Shown piece by piece: positions 17,603 to 26,062 of a stretch of 52,606 nt of DNA. The stretch spans positions 50,382 through 102,987 of the forward strand of contig PLHC01000076.1 of the NCBI GenBank assembly GCA_003138795.1, written 5' to 3'. Position numbers and translations under genes: made by a program. The number at the start of each line of letters is the position of its first letter. Within the stretch, counting starts at the first letter, position 1. This DNA is from Granulicella sp. GTDB taxonomy: Bacteria > Acidobacteriota > Terriglobia > Terriglobales > Acidobacteriaceae. Below the pieces are notes generated by a model. It made no database searches and was not told the origin of the DNA. It was given only the letters and a program-made list of their open reading frames with translations.

Positions 17603-18595
17603 ATGACAGTGTTGGCATCGGGGTCGAAGGGCAATGCGACGGTGATCGCCGCGGGCTCGACGAGGATTCTTATCGATGCTGGGATGTCGTGCCGGGAACT
17701 GATGCGGCGCATGGCGCAGGTTGGGGAAGATCCTGAGGCGCTGGACGCGATTCTGATCACCCACGAGCATCTGGACCATGTGGCGGGGCTGTCCGTGCTG
17801 GCTCGCCGGCTGAATATTCCGGTGTTCTTTACCGAGCCGACGCATCGGGCCTGGGTGCGGATGCTGACGCCGCGCACGACCATGAGCTACGGGAAGTGGC
17901 TGGAACTGATGCAGCGTGAGAAGGAAGCTCGCGCAGAGGAAACGGCTGCGGCGCATATGTTGGCGGAGAGCGATGAGGTCTCGGCGGCTGGCTCGATGGA
18001 AGCCGAGTCTGCGGAGCTGTTAGCGGAGAGTGTGCCGGCAGCGGAGGGGGACACGGCTGCGCCGAAGGCCAAGGCCGATCCTGCGTTTCTGCCTGCGGTG
18101 GAGTACTTCCGAGCTGGGCACGGATTTTCGATTGGCGAGATCGACATCAATCCATTCAGCACTCCGCATGATGCGGCCGATCCGTGCGGGTTCGTCTTCC
18201 ATGCGCGGTCGGAGTCGATTCAGATGGCGATCGCTACCGATCTGGGCTACATTCCTCCGAATGTGAAGATGGCGCTGAAGAGTGTGGACGTGCTGCTGCT
18301 GGAGTCCAACCACGACCTGGAGATGCTGAAGAATGGGCCGTATCCATGGTCGGTGAAGCAGCGGGTGCTGTCGCGTGTGGGGCATCTGTCGAATGCGGCG
18401 GCGGCAGAGTTTCTGCTGCGTGACTACGATGGCGGCGCCCACACAATCGTTCTGGGCCATCTTTCGGAGCAGAACAATCTGCCAGAGCTGGCGCGGCTGG
18501 CGGCTGAGCAGGCGATTGGAGACCGGTTGAGCCTGCTGGGGAATCGCGTGGTGCTGGCCGCACAGGATGCGCCGCTGGAACCGATTTGCCTCTAG
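17603..18595 (+). CDS. MBL-fold metallo-hydrolase, WalJ/YycJ-like, with acidic insertion
   Basis: A 330-residue metallo-beta-lactamase-fold hydrolase close to WalJ/YycJ and related exonuclease-like proteins. The metal motif THEHLDH (His54, His56, Asp58, His59) is intact, and the family-typical LLESNHDLEML and GPYPWSVKQRVLS segments are present, as is LGHLSEQNN. Residues about 98-160 form an insertion rich in Ala and Glu (REKEARAEETAAAHM onward) that normal ~265-residue homologues lack. ATG at 17603 is used; a GTG two codons upstream (17597) is equally possible, and no good ribosome binding site settles it. Family role: probable DNA-end processing or mismatch-linked nuclease, not certain. Confidence 0.88.
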   Translation: MTVLASGSKGNATVIAAGSTRILIDAGMSCRELMRRMAQVGEDPEALDAILITHEHLDHVAGLSVLARRLNIPVFFTEPTHRAWVRMLTPRTTMSYGKWLELMQREKEARAEETAAAHMLAESDEVSAAGSMEAESAELLAESVPAAEGDTAAPKAKADPAFLPAVEYFRAGHGFSIGEIDINPFSTPHDAADPCGFVFHARSESIQMAIATDLGYIPPNVKMALKSVDVLLLESNHDLEMLKNGPYPWSVKQRVLSRVGHLSNAAAAEFLLRDYDGGAHTIVLGHLSEQNNLPELARLAAEQAIGDRLSLLGNRVVLAAQDAPLEPICL

Positions 18596-18692
18596 AGGGC
18601 TGCTTTCATCGGAACGAGCATTTGGAACGCGTCGGGTGGGCCTTTCATCGAAACCTAGAATCGACTAAGATAACTAAAGCATCGATAGATTC

Positions 18693-19205
18693 ATGGCGAC
18701 AAATACAACTCACTCTCGACAACATGGCCAAGACACCTGCAATGATCAGGTTGTAGGTGCGATTCTTTCCGGTTGGCGATACGACATTTCCGAGATCTCG
18801 CCTGATCTGCGCTTGGACTACGAGGCGCATCTCTACAACTGTCCGCACTGCCGGCGACGGCAGCGGGTGCATCGCACGTGGGACGTGATGCTGCTGGCGA
18901 TAACGACGCTATCGTTTGCCGCGTTCCTTCTGGCCGCGCTGGTAATGCATCGCGTTGAGGCGATGAGCCATATCAGCAACATTCACCACCTGCAGCTGCA
19001 TGATCAGGGTGCCGCAGCGCTGCTGCGCATCCCTACCAGTGTGACGATCAGTCTCGAGGTCTTGGCAATTGTCGGCATGGTGATCTCGATGCTGCTGTGG
19101 ACGCTGGTAACGATTACAACGCCGATTCCAAGCATGGTCTCCACGGTCTTCCGCGAGCGTATCTCGCCGGAGTTGCGCGAGCGGCTTCGTAAGCAGACTG
19201 TCTGA
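18693..19205 (+). CDS. Zinc-finger membrane protein, anti-sigma-factor-like, unknown function
   Basis: A 170-residue protein I cannot assign to a named gene. Residues about 45-58 hold HLYNCPHCRRR, which looks like the tail of a His-Cys-Cys zinc finger as in anti-sigma factors (zf-HC2). Two strongly hydrophobic segments follow, about 67-88 and 120-145, so the N-terminal zinc part should be cytoplasmic with both ends on the same side. The N-terminus has an additional Cys (Cys16). No clear ribosome binding site precedes the ATG. A rhomboid protease gene begins 21 bases downstream, suggesting co-expression and perhaps a protease-substrate relation. No sigma factor gene is adjacent. Confidence 0.75.
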   Translation: MATNTTHSRQHGQDTCNDQVVGAILSGWRYDISEISPDLRLDYEAHLYNCPHCRRRQRVHRTWDVMLLAITTLSFAAFLLAALVMHRVEAMSHISNIHHLQLHDQGAAALLRIPTSVTISLEVLAIVGMVISMLLWTLVTITTPIPSMVSTVFRERISPELRERLRKQTV

Positions 19206-19226
19206 GCCAGACTTGCACCCACAATC

Positions 19227-20135
19227 GTGACGAACCTTTCCCAGACTGAAGCATCAATCGCCGCAGCGGAAGCCGCGCTGAATGGTGTTGCGCCTGTCGA
19301 CCCCGCGAGGCCCAGAAAGTCCGGGAGGTCGGTTTCGCTCTCGGAATATCCAGCAACCTATCTGCTCATGGCCATCAACTTCGCAGTGTTTGCGGCGATG
19401 TTCAGCTCCGGTCCGGTGATCGGGCTGATTCATCAGCATGACTGGGCGGGGATTTTGACGGCGTCGTTCGATGTCGATACGCTGGTTCGCTTTGGGGCGA
19501 GCGCATCTCCTCTGATCCAGCAGGGACAGTGGTGGAGGCTGGTTACAGGCACATTCGTGCATGTGACGATCCTGCATATCGCACTGAACATGTGGTGCCT
19601 GTGGAACCTGGGGCTGTTCGGCGAGCCGCTGCTGGGCAAGCAGGGGTTAGTGGCGGTATATCTGCTGACCGGCACGGCGGGGATGATGTTTTCGTATACG
19701 TGGAGCGTCTTCAGCGGTCAGATGGGTTTGGTGGCAGGAGCCTCTGGAGCGGTGTTTGGCATTGCCGGTATTTTGATTGTGCTGCTGTCGAACCGCAAGC
19801 TCTCGCTGCCGTGGGACGAACTGCGTGGACTGCGTCGCCAGGTAATCTTTTTTGCCGTGGCGAACCTGGCAATTGGCATGACACCGGGGATGCTGGGGAT
19901 GGCCTCGGCCAATCAACTGGCGCGGGTTCATCTGGACCCGGCAACGCTGCCGCGGATCGATAACACGGCGCACCTGGGTGGGTTTCTGAGCGGGCTGGCC
20001 CTCGGGCTTCCGCTGTTTCCACGGATGACCTCGGGGCGGCCGAGCTACCGTGCGAGGCAGAAGCTTACGTTTGCGTTCGCGACGCTCCTGCTCTGCCTGT
20101 TTGGGTATGCCTTGTCGAAGGTCCGCATTCCTTAA
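19227..20135 (+). CDS. Rhomboid-family intramembrane serine protease
   Basis: The 302-residue polytopic membrane protease cleaves within transmembrane segments. The catalytic Ser173 is in GASGAVFG and the catalytic His249 is in AHLGGFLSG. The L1-loop region W-W-R-L-V-T and HVTILHIALNMWCLWNLG (with the conserved His-Asn) are present. About six to seven hydrophobic helices are visible, with a soluble N-terminal region of ~42 residues. The GTG at 19227 is the start. The gene is followed by a strong bidirectional terminator. The co-transcribed zinc-finger membrane protein is a possible substrate, which is inference only. Confidence 0.93.
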   Translation: MTNLSQTEASIAAAEAALNGVAPVDPARPRKSGRSVSLSEYPATYLLMAINFAVFAAMFSSGPVIGLIHQHDWAGILTASFDVDTLVRFGASASPLIQQGQWWRLVTGTFVHVTILHIALNMWCLWNLGLFGEPLLGKQGLVAVYLLTGTAGMMFSYTWSVFSGQMGLVAGASGAVFGIAGILIVLLSNRKLSLPWDELRGLRRQVIFFAVANLAIGMTPGMLGMASANQLARVHLDPATLPRIDNTAHLGGFLSGLALGLPLFPRMTSGRPSYRARQKLTFAFATLLLCLFGYALSKVRIP

Positions 20136-20150
20136 GTCTTACGGAGACAG

Positions 20151-20176
20151 AAAAGCCCCTGATGACAGGGGCTTTT
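20151..20176. terminator. Intrinsic terminator, bidirectional
   Basis: AAAAGCCCCTG pairs with CAGGGGCTTTT around a four-base loop. It has A-rich and T-rich flanks on both sides, and it sits between the convergent rhomboid and XRE-regulator genes. Confidence 0.85.
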
Positions 20177-20198
20177 GCTTTGCAGGCAGTTGGATGCT

Positions 20199-20612
20199 CT
20201 AGCTGATCGAAGTCGTCGCCGTAGCGGCGAATTTGCGCACCATGGCCAGCAACAGCTTGCGATCGCTCTCTGTCAGGTTCGCGGAGTAGCGTTGGACCTG
20301 GGTGAGGAAACGAATCTCGTCTTCGCTGAGCGTGACGCCGTAGGTCACCTTGACGGGATCTTCGGAGAAGAACTGACTGAGCGGCATGTCGAGCGATGCG
20401 GCAATCTTTTGCAGCGTTTCAATCGAGGGAACGGTGTGGCCGTTTTCCACGCGTGAAAGGTAGCACCGCAGCAGGCCTGTGCGCTTCTCAATGTCCCCTT
20501 GCGACATCCCGCGCTGCAGGCGGAAGTCGCGGATCGTAGCTCCGATATGGATTGGAGTCGGCTCGGATCCAACGAACTGCTCTTCCAGCATTACTGTGTG
20601 CATATTTGCCAT
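20199..20612 (-). CDS. XRE-family helix-turn-helix transcriptional regulator
   Basis: A protein of about 137 residues with an N-terminal Cro/C1-type helix-turn-helix. IGATIRDFRLQRGMSQ and DIEKRTGLLRCYLSRVENG cover helices 1-4, and VPSIETLQKIAASLDMPLSQFF completes the domain. The ~45-residue C-terminal tail is mostly helical without a recognisable ligand domain. Several starts are possible (GTG or ATG at 20648, ATGs at 20612, 20603 and 20591) and none has a good ribosome binding site; 20612 is a compromise. The regulated genes are unknown. It is monocistronic and convergent with the rhomboid gene. Confidence 0.85.
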   Translation of the reverse strand: MANMHTVMLEEQFVGSEPTPIHIGATIRDFRLQRGMSQGDIEKRTGLLRCYLSRVENGHTVPSIETLQKIAASLDMPLSQFFSEDPVKVTYGVTLSEDEIRFLTQVQRYSANLTESDRKLLLAMVRKFAATATTSIS

Positions 20613-20734
20613 TAGCGGTAAAGTAACTATCGCGAGCCAGTGTGGCAAGGGCTAAGTGCAGAATATCGCTGAATTTGTACCATCCCAGATTCGTGCACGG
20701 GACGGCACTTTAGCCCGGAAGCACCCGAAGCCTC

Positions 20735-21526
20735 CTATCCCATATATATGCCACCATTTACGTCGAGGGTGTGGCCTGTGATATAGCCAGCGGCGTCGCT
20801 GGCGAGGAATGCGACGGCGGCTGCGATGTCTGCGTCGGTGCCGTAGCGCGCCAGGGGAATCTGGGTGAGGATGCTCGCCCTCTGGGCTTCGGTTAGTTCC
20901 TCGGTCATGGCGGTCTGGATGAATCCGGGGGCGACGGCGTTGACCGTGATGCCGCGGCTGGCGAACTCGCGGGCGAGGGATTTGGTGAGGCCGATCATGC
21001 CGGCCTTGGAGGCGGAGTAGTTGACCTGACCTGCGGCGCCGATCTCGCCGACGACCGAGGTGATGTTGATGACTCGGCCCCAGCGGGCCTTCATCATGGA
21101 GGAGATGACCGCCTGCGTGAGCAGGAAGGCTCCGGTCAGGTTGGTGCGGAGGACTGCTTCGAAGTCCGAGAGCCTCATGCGCAGAGCCAAACCGTCCTTT
21201 GTGATGCCGGCATTGTTGACGAGGATCTCGACTTTTCCGAGGTCGGCGAGGACGGATTTAGTGCAGAATTTTATGGATTCCTCGCTGCTGACGTCGAGTG
21301 CGTAGACCTTGGCGTGGCCACCCGCGGCGGTGATTTCGGCGGCGACGGCCTCGAGTTTGGCTACAGACCGGGCAGCCAGGGCGACGGTGGCGCCAGCCTT
21401 GGCGAGCTGAATGGCGCAGGCGCGGCCGATGCCCTGGCTGGCACCGGTAATCAGTGCAATTCTTCCTGACAGTCTCTGCCCGTCCCCTGACAGCCCAAGG
21501 CTGTCCTTCATGTCCTGCTGGCTCAA
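20735..21526 (-). CDS. fabG: 3-oxoacyl-ACP reductase-like short-chain dehydrogenase
   Basis: A ~263-residue short-chain dehydrogenase with full FabG features. TGASQGIGRA is the NADP(H) loop, NNAG follows the fourth strand, the catalytic Ser lies in INITSVVGEIG, and YSASKAG carries the Tyr-Lys pair. It ends in DVNGGIYMG, typical of FabG. It would reduce 3-oxoacyl-ACP in fatty acid synthesis, although paralogues act on other ketones. A GGAGG lies five bases before an in-frame TTG at 21526, which I prefer. The ATG at 21538 is four codons upstream and has no binding site. The gene is divergent from the ThyX-like gene. Confidence 0.92.
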   Translation of the reverse strand: MSQQDMKDSLGLSGDGQRLSGRIALITGASQGIGRACAIQLAKAGATVALAARSVAKLEAVAAEITAAGGHAKVYALDVSSEESIKFCTKSVLADLGKVEILVNNAGITKDGLALRMRLSDFEAVLRTNLTGAFLLTQAVISSMMKARWGRVINITSVVGEIGAAGQVNYSASKAGMIGLTKSLAREFASRGITVNAVAPGFIQTAMTEELTEAQRASILTQIPLARYGTDADIAAAVAFLASDAAGYITGHTLDVNGGIYMG

Positions 21527-21589
21527 AATAGCCTCCATATATTGTTTCCACCATTAAAACATCGCAAGCGCGATATTCTTGTGCGAGTT

Positions 21590-23167
21590 ATGACCGACAG
21601 CCACAAGCAGCAAGCCGAACAGAAGCCCTCGCAGAATATCACCGAAGTCTACGCCATTTACGGCGCTGAACCCGAGGTCCTCGCCTACGCGATGGCCAAG
21701 TACTCGCGATCGTCGCTGACGATGCGCGAGTCGCTGACCGAGATCAGCTCGCAGCGAGCCGAACAGTTTCTCAACACGTTTTACTTCCAGTATGGCCATC
21801 GATCGATCGCCGACCTCGCCCACATTGCATTCGCCGTGGAGCGGCTGAGCCTGCTGGCGGCGGTGGCGCTGGTCGATGAGACGCGCTGGGATGGGCAGGA
21901 GCGCTCGACGCGATATCAGGACTTCCGAAGGTCGGGCTGGTATACGCCGCATCTGGAAGGGGAGCACCGCTCGGCCTATACAAGAGCCGTTGAGGGTCTA
22001 TTTGCCTCCTATGACGAGCTGAGCGTAGGGATGTTCGAGGCGCTCAAAGCCATAATTCCGCAGCCTGAGGAGATGAAGACAGAGTTGTATTCGCGGACGC
22101 TGAAGGCTCGAGCGTTCGATGCGGCGCGGTATCTGCTGCCGCTGGCGACGAATACTTCGCTGGGGCAGATTGTGAATGCACGCACGCTGGAGACGCAGGT
22201 GTCGCGGCTGCTCTCCAGCCCGTTCACCGAGATTCGCGAGCTGGGCGTGAAGCTGCGAGCGGCAGCGAGCGAGCCAGCGTGGAATGTGCAACGCGACAAG
22301 CTAGAGGAACTGGCTGGCGAGGGTGTCGTGAATGCGGAGGCGACCGCCCAGATCCTCAACGAGCTGATGCCGCCGGTGCACGCTGCTCCGACGCTGGTCA
22401 AGCATGCCGAACCGAATGAGTACCAGATTGAGAGCCGCAGGGAACTCACACAGGCCGCCCAGGAGCTAATGAACGGCGTGGAGATCTATCCGGCGCCGAT
22501 CGTGGATCTGCTGGATGACGAAGAGCATCTCGAGGTCGAGCTGGCGACGTCGCTGCTGTATCCGTTCTGCCACTATTCGTATCGCCAGCTGCGTGGAGCT
22601 GTTGGGGCGTTGGGCGAGACGCGGAGGAACGAACTCCTGAAGCTGGGCACGGCGCACCGCGGACGGCATGATGAGTTGCTGCGCTCGTTCCACTCCGGGC
22701 ACGGGTTCCGCTTCGACATCCTGATGGACATCGGCGGCTTCCGCGACATGCACCGGCATCGGCGGTGCGTGCAGCTGATCCAGGAGTTCACGGACCTGCA
22801 TGGGTACGATGAGCCGGTGTGCCCGGGGCAGCCAACGCTGGCCGCGGCGGGGCTGCAGACCGCCTACAAGACCGCGATAGAGGCCGCGTTTGCAGCGTAC
22901 CGGGCGTTGCGGGATAGTGACGAGGTGGAGGCTGCACATAGCGCGCAGTATCTGCTGCCACTGGGCACGCGCTGTCGAGCGATGTTCAAGATGGACTTTG
23001 CCGAGGCGCTGTATATCGCGGAGTTGCGGTCGGGGATTGCGGGGCACTTCAGCTACCGGCGCGTGGCATGGGAGATGTATCAGGCGATTGCGGCGCGGCA
23101 CCCGGCGCTCGCAGGGCTGTTCCGGATCGAGGATGTGAATCTGCCAGTGGATCTGCTGAAGCGGTGA
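21590..23167 (+). CDS. Tandem ThyX-like (flavin-dependent thymidylate synthase fold) protein
   Basis: A 525-residue protein made of two ThyX-like halves; ordinary ThyX is about 220-250 residues. The first half has YGHRSIAD (68-75), QERSTRY (103-109, matching the NExSxRY end of the ThyX motif) and ARYLLPLATNTSLGQIVNAR (179-198), which carries the dUMP-binding Arg. Its RHR triplet is replaced by Asp-Glu-Thr (96-98). The second half keeps RHR (389-391) but loses the Ser/Asn-Glu part, and has AQYLLPLGTRCRAMF (452-466). ATG at 21590 is chosen because homology starts just after it. It may be a pseudo-dimeric thymidylate synthase or a related enzyme with another role. An intact thyA or thyX is not in the window. 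Confidence 0.85.
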   Translation: MTDSHKQQAEQKPSQNITEVYAIYGAEPEVLAYAMAKYSRSSLTMRESLTEISSQRAEQFLNTFYFQYGHRSIADLAHIAFAVERLSLLAAVALVDETRWDGQERSTRYQDFRRSGWYTPHLEGEHRSAYTRAVEGLFASYDELSVGMFEALKAIIPQPEEMKTELYSRTLKARAFDAARYLLPLATNTSLGQIVNARTLETQVSRLLSSPFTEIRELGVKLRAAASEPAWNVQRDKLEELAGEGVVNAEATAQILNELMPPVHAAPTLVKHAEPNEYQIESRRELTQAAQELMNGVEIYPAPIVDLLDDEEHLEVELATSLLYPFCHYSYRQLRGAVGALGETRRNELLKLGTAHRGRHDELLRSFHSGHGFRFDILMDIGGFRDMHRHRRCVQLIQEFTDLHGYDEPVCPGQPTLAAAGLQTAYKTAIEAAFAAYRALRDSDEVEAAHSAQYLLPLGTRCRAMFKMDFAEALYIAELRSGIAGHFSYRRVAWEMYQAIAARHPALAGLFRIEDVNLPVDLLKR

Positions 23168-23385
23168 GGCATGAAATTGCGCTGACCACGAATGCGGTCG
23201 TGACTGGGTCAAGGTAACGGAAGCGGCTCATTCGAAAAGCGTAACCAGGGTGGGCTCAAAACGTCCCATGATGTTCGCGTGGATGTCCACAAGGATCTTC
23301 GCCTTTCTTTTGCTTTTTGGCGAACGAGGATGCTACTATCGGTTGTTACTTCAACCTGTCAATACCCACTGAGGAGATCAATATC

Positions 23386-24459
23386 GTGGCCGACGACCGC
23401 AGCAAAGCCATAGAAACCGCACTTGCGCAGCTTGATAAGCAATTTGGCAAAGGGTCGGTGATGCGGCTTGGAGCGAAGGAGGCGATTGGTCCGATCGCGG
23501 TGATTTCGACGGGTTCGATCTCGTTCGACGCTGCGCTGGGGGTGGGCGGTGTGCCGCGCGGTCGCGTGATCGAAATCTTCGGGCCGGAGAGCTCGGGTAA
23601 GACGACGATTACGCTGCAGATTATCGCCGAGGCGCAGAAGAACGGCGGCCTGGCCGCATTCGTTGACGCCGAGCACGCGCTCGATCCGGCGTATGCCAAG
23701 AAGCTCGGCGTTGACGTGGACAATTTGCTGGTGAGCCAGCCGGACTATGGCGAGCAGGCGCTGGAGATTGTAGAGGCGCTGGTGAAGTCGGGCGCGATCG
23801 ATGTGCTGGTGGTGGACTCGGTTGCAGCGCTGGTGCCGAAGGCGGAGCTCGACGGCGAGATGGGCGACTCGCACATGGGGCTGCAGGCGCGGTTGATGTC
23901 GCAGGCGCTGCGCAAGCTGACCGGGACAGTCTCGAAGTCGCGCACCTCGCTGATCTTTATCAATCAAATACGCGAGAAGATCGGCGTGATGTTCGGCAAT
24001 CCGGAGACGACCACCGGTGGTCGCGCGCTGAAGTTCTACTCGTCGGTTCGTATCGACATTCGCCGCATCGGTGCAGTGAAAGAGGGCGACGTCGTTGTCG
24101 GCAATCGCACCAAAGTGAAGATCGTGAAGAACAAGGTGGCGGCGCCGTTCCGCGATGCCGAGTTCGACATCCTGTACGGCGAGGGCATCTCGCGCGAGGG
24201 CGACACGCTCGACCTCGCAGTGGTGAACAACATCGTCGACAAGTCGGGCGCGTGGTACAGCTACCAGGGTGAGCGCATCGGGCAGGGACGTGAGAACGTG
24301 CGCGGATTCCTCAAGGAAAACAAGGAGATCTTCGGGCGCATCGATACGGAGCTTCGTAAGAAGCTGGGCATCAAGGCGCTGACCGAGGCCGACGTCCCCG
24401 AAGTCCCGGAGAATGGTCCGGAGCAGGCTGTCGCTGCGGTGAAGACGAAGCGCGGGTAG
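23386..24459 (+). CDS. recA: Recombinase RecA
   Basis: A 357-residue DNA strand-exchange ATPase for homologous recombination and SOS induction. Walker A is GPESSGKTT (66-74). [24 protein letters not shown] (Walker B) and [19 protein letters not shown] (L2 loop region) are all canonical. The start is GTG at 23386 with GAGGAG at 23371-23376; homology begins immediately after. Upstream ATG-like starts at 23317 are rejected because they add residues foreign to RecA. The 218-base upstream gap contains an inverted repeat (TTCGCC/GGCGAA) but no SOS box I can confirm. Confidence 0.98.
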   Translation: MADDRSKAIETALAQLDKQFGKGSVMRLGAKEAIGPIAVISTGSISFDAALGVGGVPRGRVIEIFGPESSGKTTITLQIIAEAQKNGGLAAFVDAEHALDPAYAKKLGVDVDNLLVSQPDYGEQALEIVEALVKSGAIDVLVVDSVAALVPKAELDGEMGDSHMGLQARLMSQALRKLTGTVSKSRTSLIFINQIREKIGVMFGNPETTTGGRALKFYSSVRIDIRRIGAVKEGDVVVGNRTKVKIVKNKVAAPFRDAEFDILYGEGISREGDTLDLAVVNNIVDKSGAWYSYQGERIGQGRENVRGFLKENKEIFGRIDTELRKKLGIKALTEADVPEVPENGPEQAVAAVKTKRG

Positions 24460-24474
24460 TTGCGGCTAAGTGGT

Positions 24475-24496
24475 GGCGCCTCATGCGGGAGGCGCC
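24475..24496. terminator. Hairpin terminator between convergent recA and uxaC
   Basis: GGCGCCTC (24475-24482) and GAGGCGCC (24489-24496) form a perfect 8-bp stem with a six-base loop in the 50-base gap between the two stops. No strong U-tract follows on either strand. Confidence 0.5.
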
Positions 24497-24509
24497 CCGT
24501 AGCCCTCTC

Positions 24510-25904
24510 TTACAGCTTGTAGGCGCGGCGCGCCAGGTTGCTGGTGAGGTCCTGGGCGATCTCGAAGGCTTCATCTTCGTTCAGACGGTGCTCAACCACC
24601 AGTCGTGCGAGAAACGAACAATCCACGCGGCGCGCCACGTCATGCCGGGCCGGTATGGAAAGAAACGCGCGCGTATCGTCGTTGAATCCCACCGTGTTGT
24701 AGAAGCCCGCAGTCTCGATCACCGATTCGCGAAATCGCATCATGCCCTCTGGGCTGTCGTTGAACCACCACGGCGGACCAAGGCGCAGGCACGGATAATG
24801 TCCCGCCAGCGGCGCGAGTTCACGGCTGTAGGTCGACTCGTCGAGCGTGAACAGGATAATCGTCAGGTCGGTCTCATTGCCGAAGAGGTCCAGAAGGGGC
24901 CGGAGCGCCTCTACGTAGTTGGTCGGCGCAGGAATATCCGCGCCCATGTCGCGGCCAAACTTACGGAAGAGTTCCAAGTTATGATTCCGTACGCTTCCGG
25001 GATGAATTTGCATGACCAGACCATCGTCCAGGCTCATGCGAGCCATCTCCGTCAGCATCTGCGCACGGAAGAGCTCTTCCTCCTCCAGGCTGGCACGGCC
25101 TGTACTCACCTTCGCAAACAGCGCAGCACTGGCGCCGCTGGAAAGATTGGCCGTGTTTGCGGTTGGATGTCCGTGATCGGTGGCGGTGCAGCCGAGCGAA
25201 CGGAACCGTTCGCGTTCCTGCCGCAGCGCCGCCAGATAGCCCTGCCAGGTCGATGTGTCTTCGTCGGTCTGTTCGCCCAGTTTCGCGATGTTCTCTGCAA
25301 ATCCGGCGAACTCGGGATCGACCACGGAATCGGGGCGGAAGGTGGGCAGCACGCGGCCGCTCCAGCCCGACTCGCGAATGGCGATGTGGTCGGCGAGAGA
25401 ATCGAGAGGCGAATCCGTGGTTGCAAGTACCTCGATATGAAACCGCTCGAACAGGGATCGCGGCAGGAACTCCGGCGTTTGCAGTTTGGAGGAGATCGTA
25501 TCGAAGTAGAGATCAGCGGTCCGTGCTGTCAATCGGTTCTCAAGCCCAAAGAGCTCCTGAAAGGCAAAATCCAGCCACAAGCGCGTAGGCGTTCCGCGAA
25601 AGAGATAGTAGTGCTCCGCGAAGATGCGCCACACCTTGCGCGGGTCGCTGATGTTCTCCACGTCAATCTCAAGCGCGTCGAGCGAAACGCCCTGGCTATA
25701 GAGCATGCGATGCACGTAGTGGTCCGGTTGAATAAAGAGCTTCGCTGGGTCGGGGAAGGCTTGGTTCTTCGCGAACCAGGCAGCCTGCGTATGTCCGTGC
25801 GGACTCAGTATCGGCAACTCGCGCACGCTGGCGTAGAGTTGCCGGGCTATGGATCGGGTAGCGGGATCTGCGGGGAAGAGTCGATCGTCGTGAAGCAAAG
25901 GCAT
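24510..25904 (-). CDS. uxaC: Glucuronate isomerase (uronate isomerase)
   Basis: The 464-residue enzyme interconverts glucuronate/galacturonate with fructuronate/tagaturonate, the first step of hexuronate use. It belongs to the amidohydrolase superfamily. The metal-binding segment SPHGHT lies at about 34-39. LFTLDESTYSRELAPLAGHY and GPPWWFNDSPEGM, followed by the Asp-containing NTVGFNDDTRAFLSIPARHD near the C-terminus, are family-specific. The ATG at 25904 has GGAG seven bases upstream. No other uronate genes (uxuA, uxaB, kdgK) lie in the window, so it is a detached pathway gene. It is convergent with recA and divergent from queG. Confidence 0.94.
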   Translation of the reverse strand: MPLLHDDRLFPADPATRSIARQLYASVRELPILSPHGHTQAAWFAKNQAFPDPAKLFIQPDHYVHRMLYSQGVSLDALEIDVENISDPRKVWRIFAEHYYLFRGTPTRLWLDFAFQELFGLENRLTARTADLYFDTISSKLQTPEFLPRSLFERFHIEVLATTDSPLDSLADHIAIRESGWSGRVLPTFRPDSVVDPEFAGFAENIAKLGEQTDEDTSTWQGYLAALRQERERFRSLGCTATDHGHPTANTANLSSGASAALFAKVSTGRASLEEEELFRAQMLTEMARMSLDDGLVMQIHPGSVRNHNLELFRKFGRDMGADIPAPTNYVEALRPLLDLFGNETDLTIILFTLDESTYSRELAPLAGHYPCLRLGPPWWFNDSPEGMMRFRESVIETAGFYNTVGFNDDTRAFLSIPARHDVARRVDCSFLARLVVEHRLNEDEAFEIAQDLTSNLARRAYKL

Positions 25905-26062
25905 AATAGGCTCCGAGAGAGAGAATTACACGTTTGTCAGAAGCGATTGTCAACGCGGCCCATCTCACGCTACAGCCTACGGTCGCTGCAGATAGCGCTT
26001 TATGTGCAAAGGTTGGTTGTCTCAGAGGATCTAGCAGCCTTCGCTTGCGCGAAAATAGCGTG

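Noticed and set aside
23168-23385. LexA/SOS box upstream of recA
   Set aside because: Neither the E. coli CTG-N10-CAG form, the Gram-positive GAAC-N4-GTTC form nor a GTTC-N7-GTTC form is present; only an unrelated inverted repeat was kept as a finding.
25934-26062. N-terminal extension of queG by 43 residues
   Set aside because: The added residues do not resemble QueG, whose homology begins at MALTRADREW; the upstream ATG-like start has no supporting binding site.
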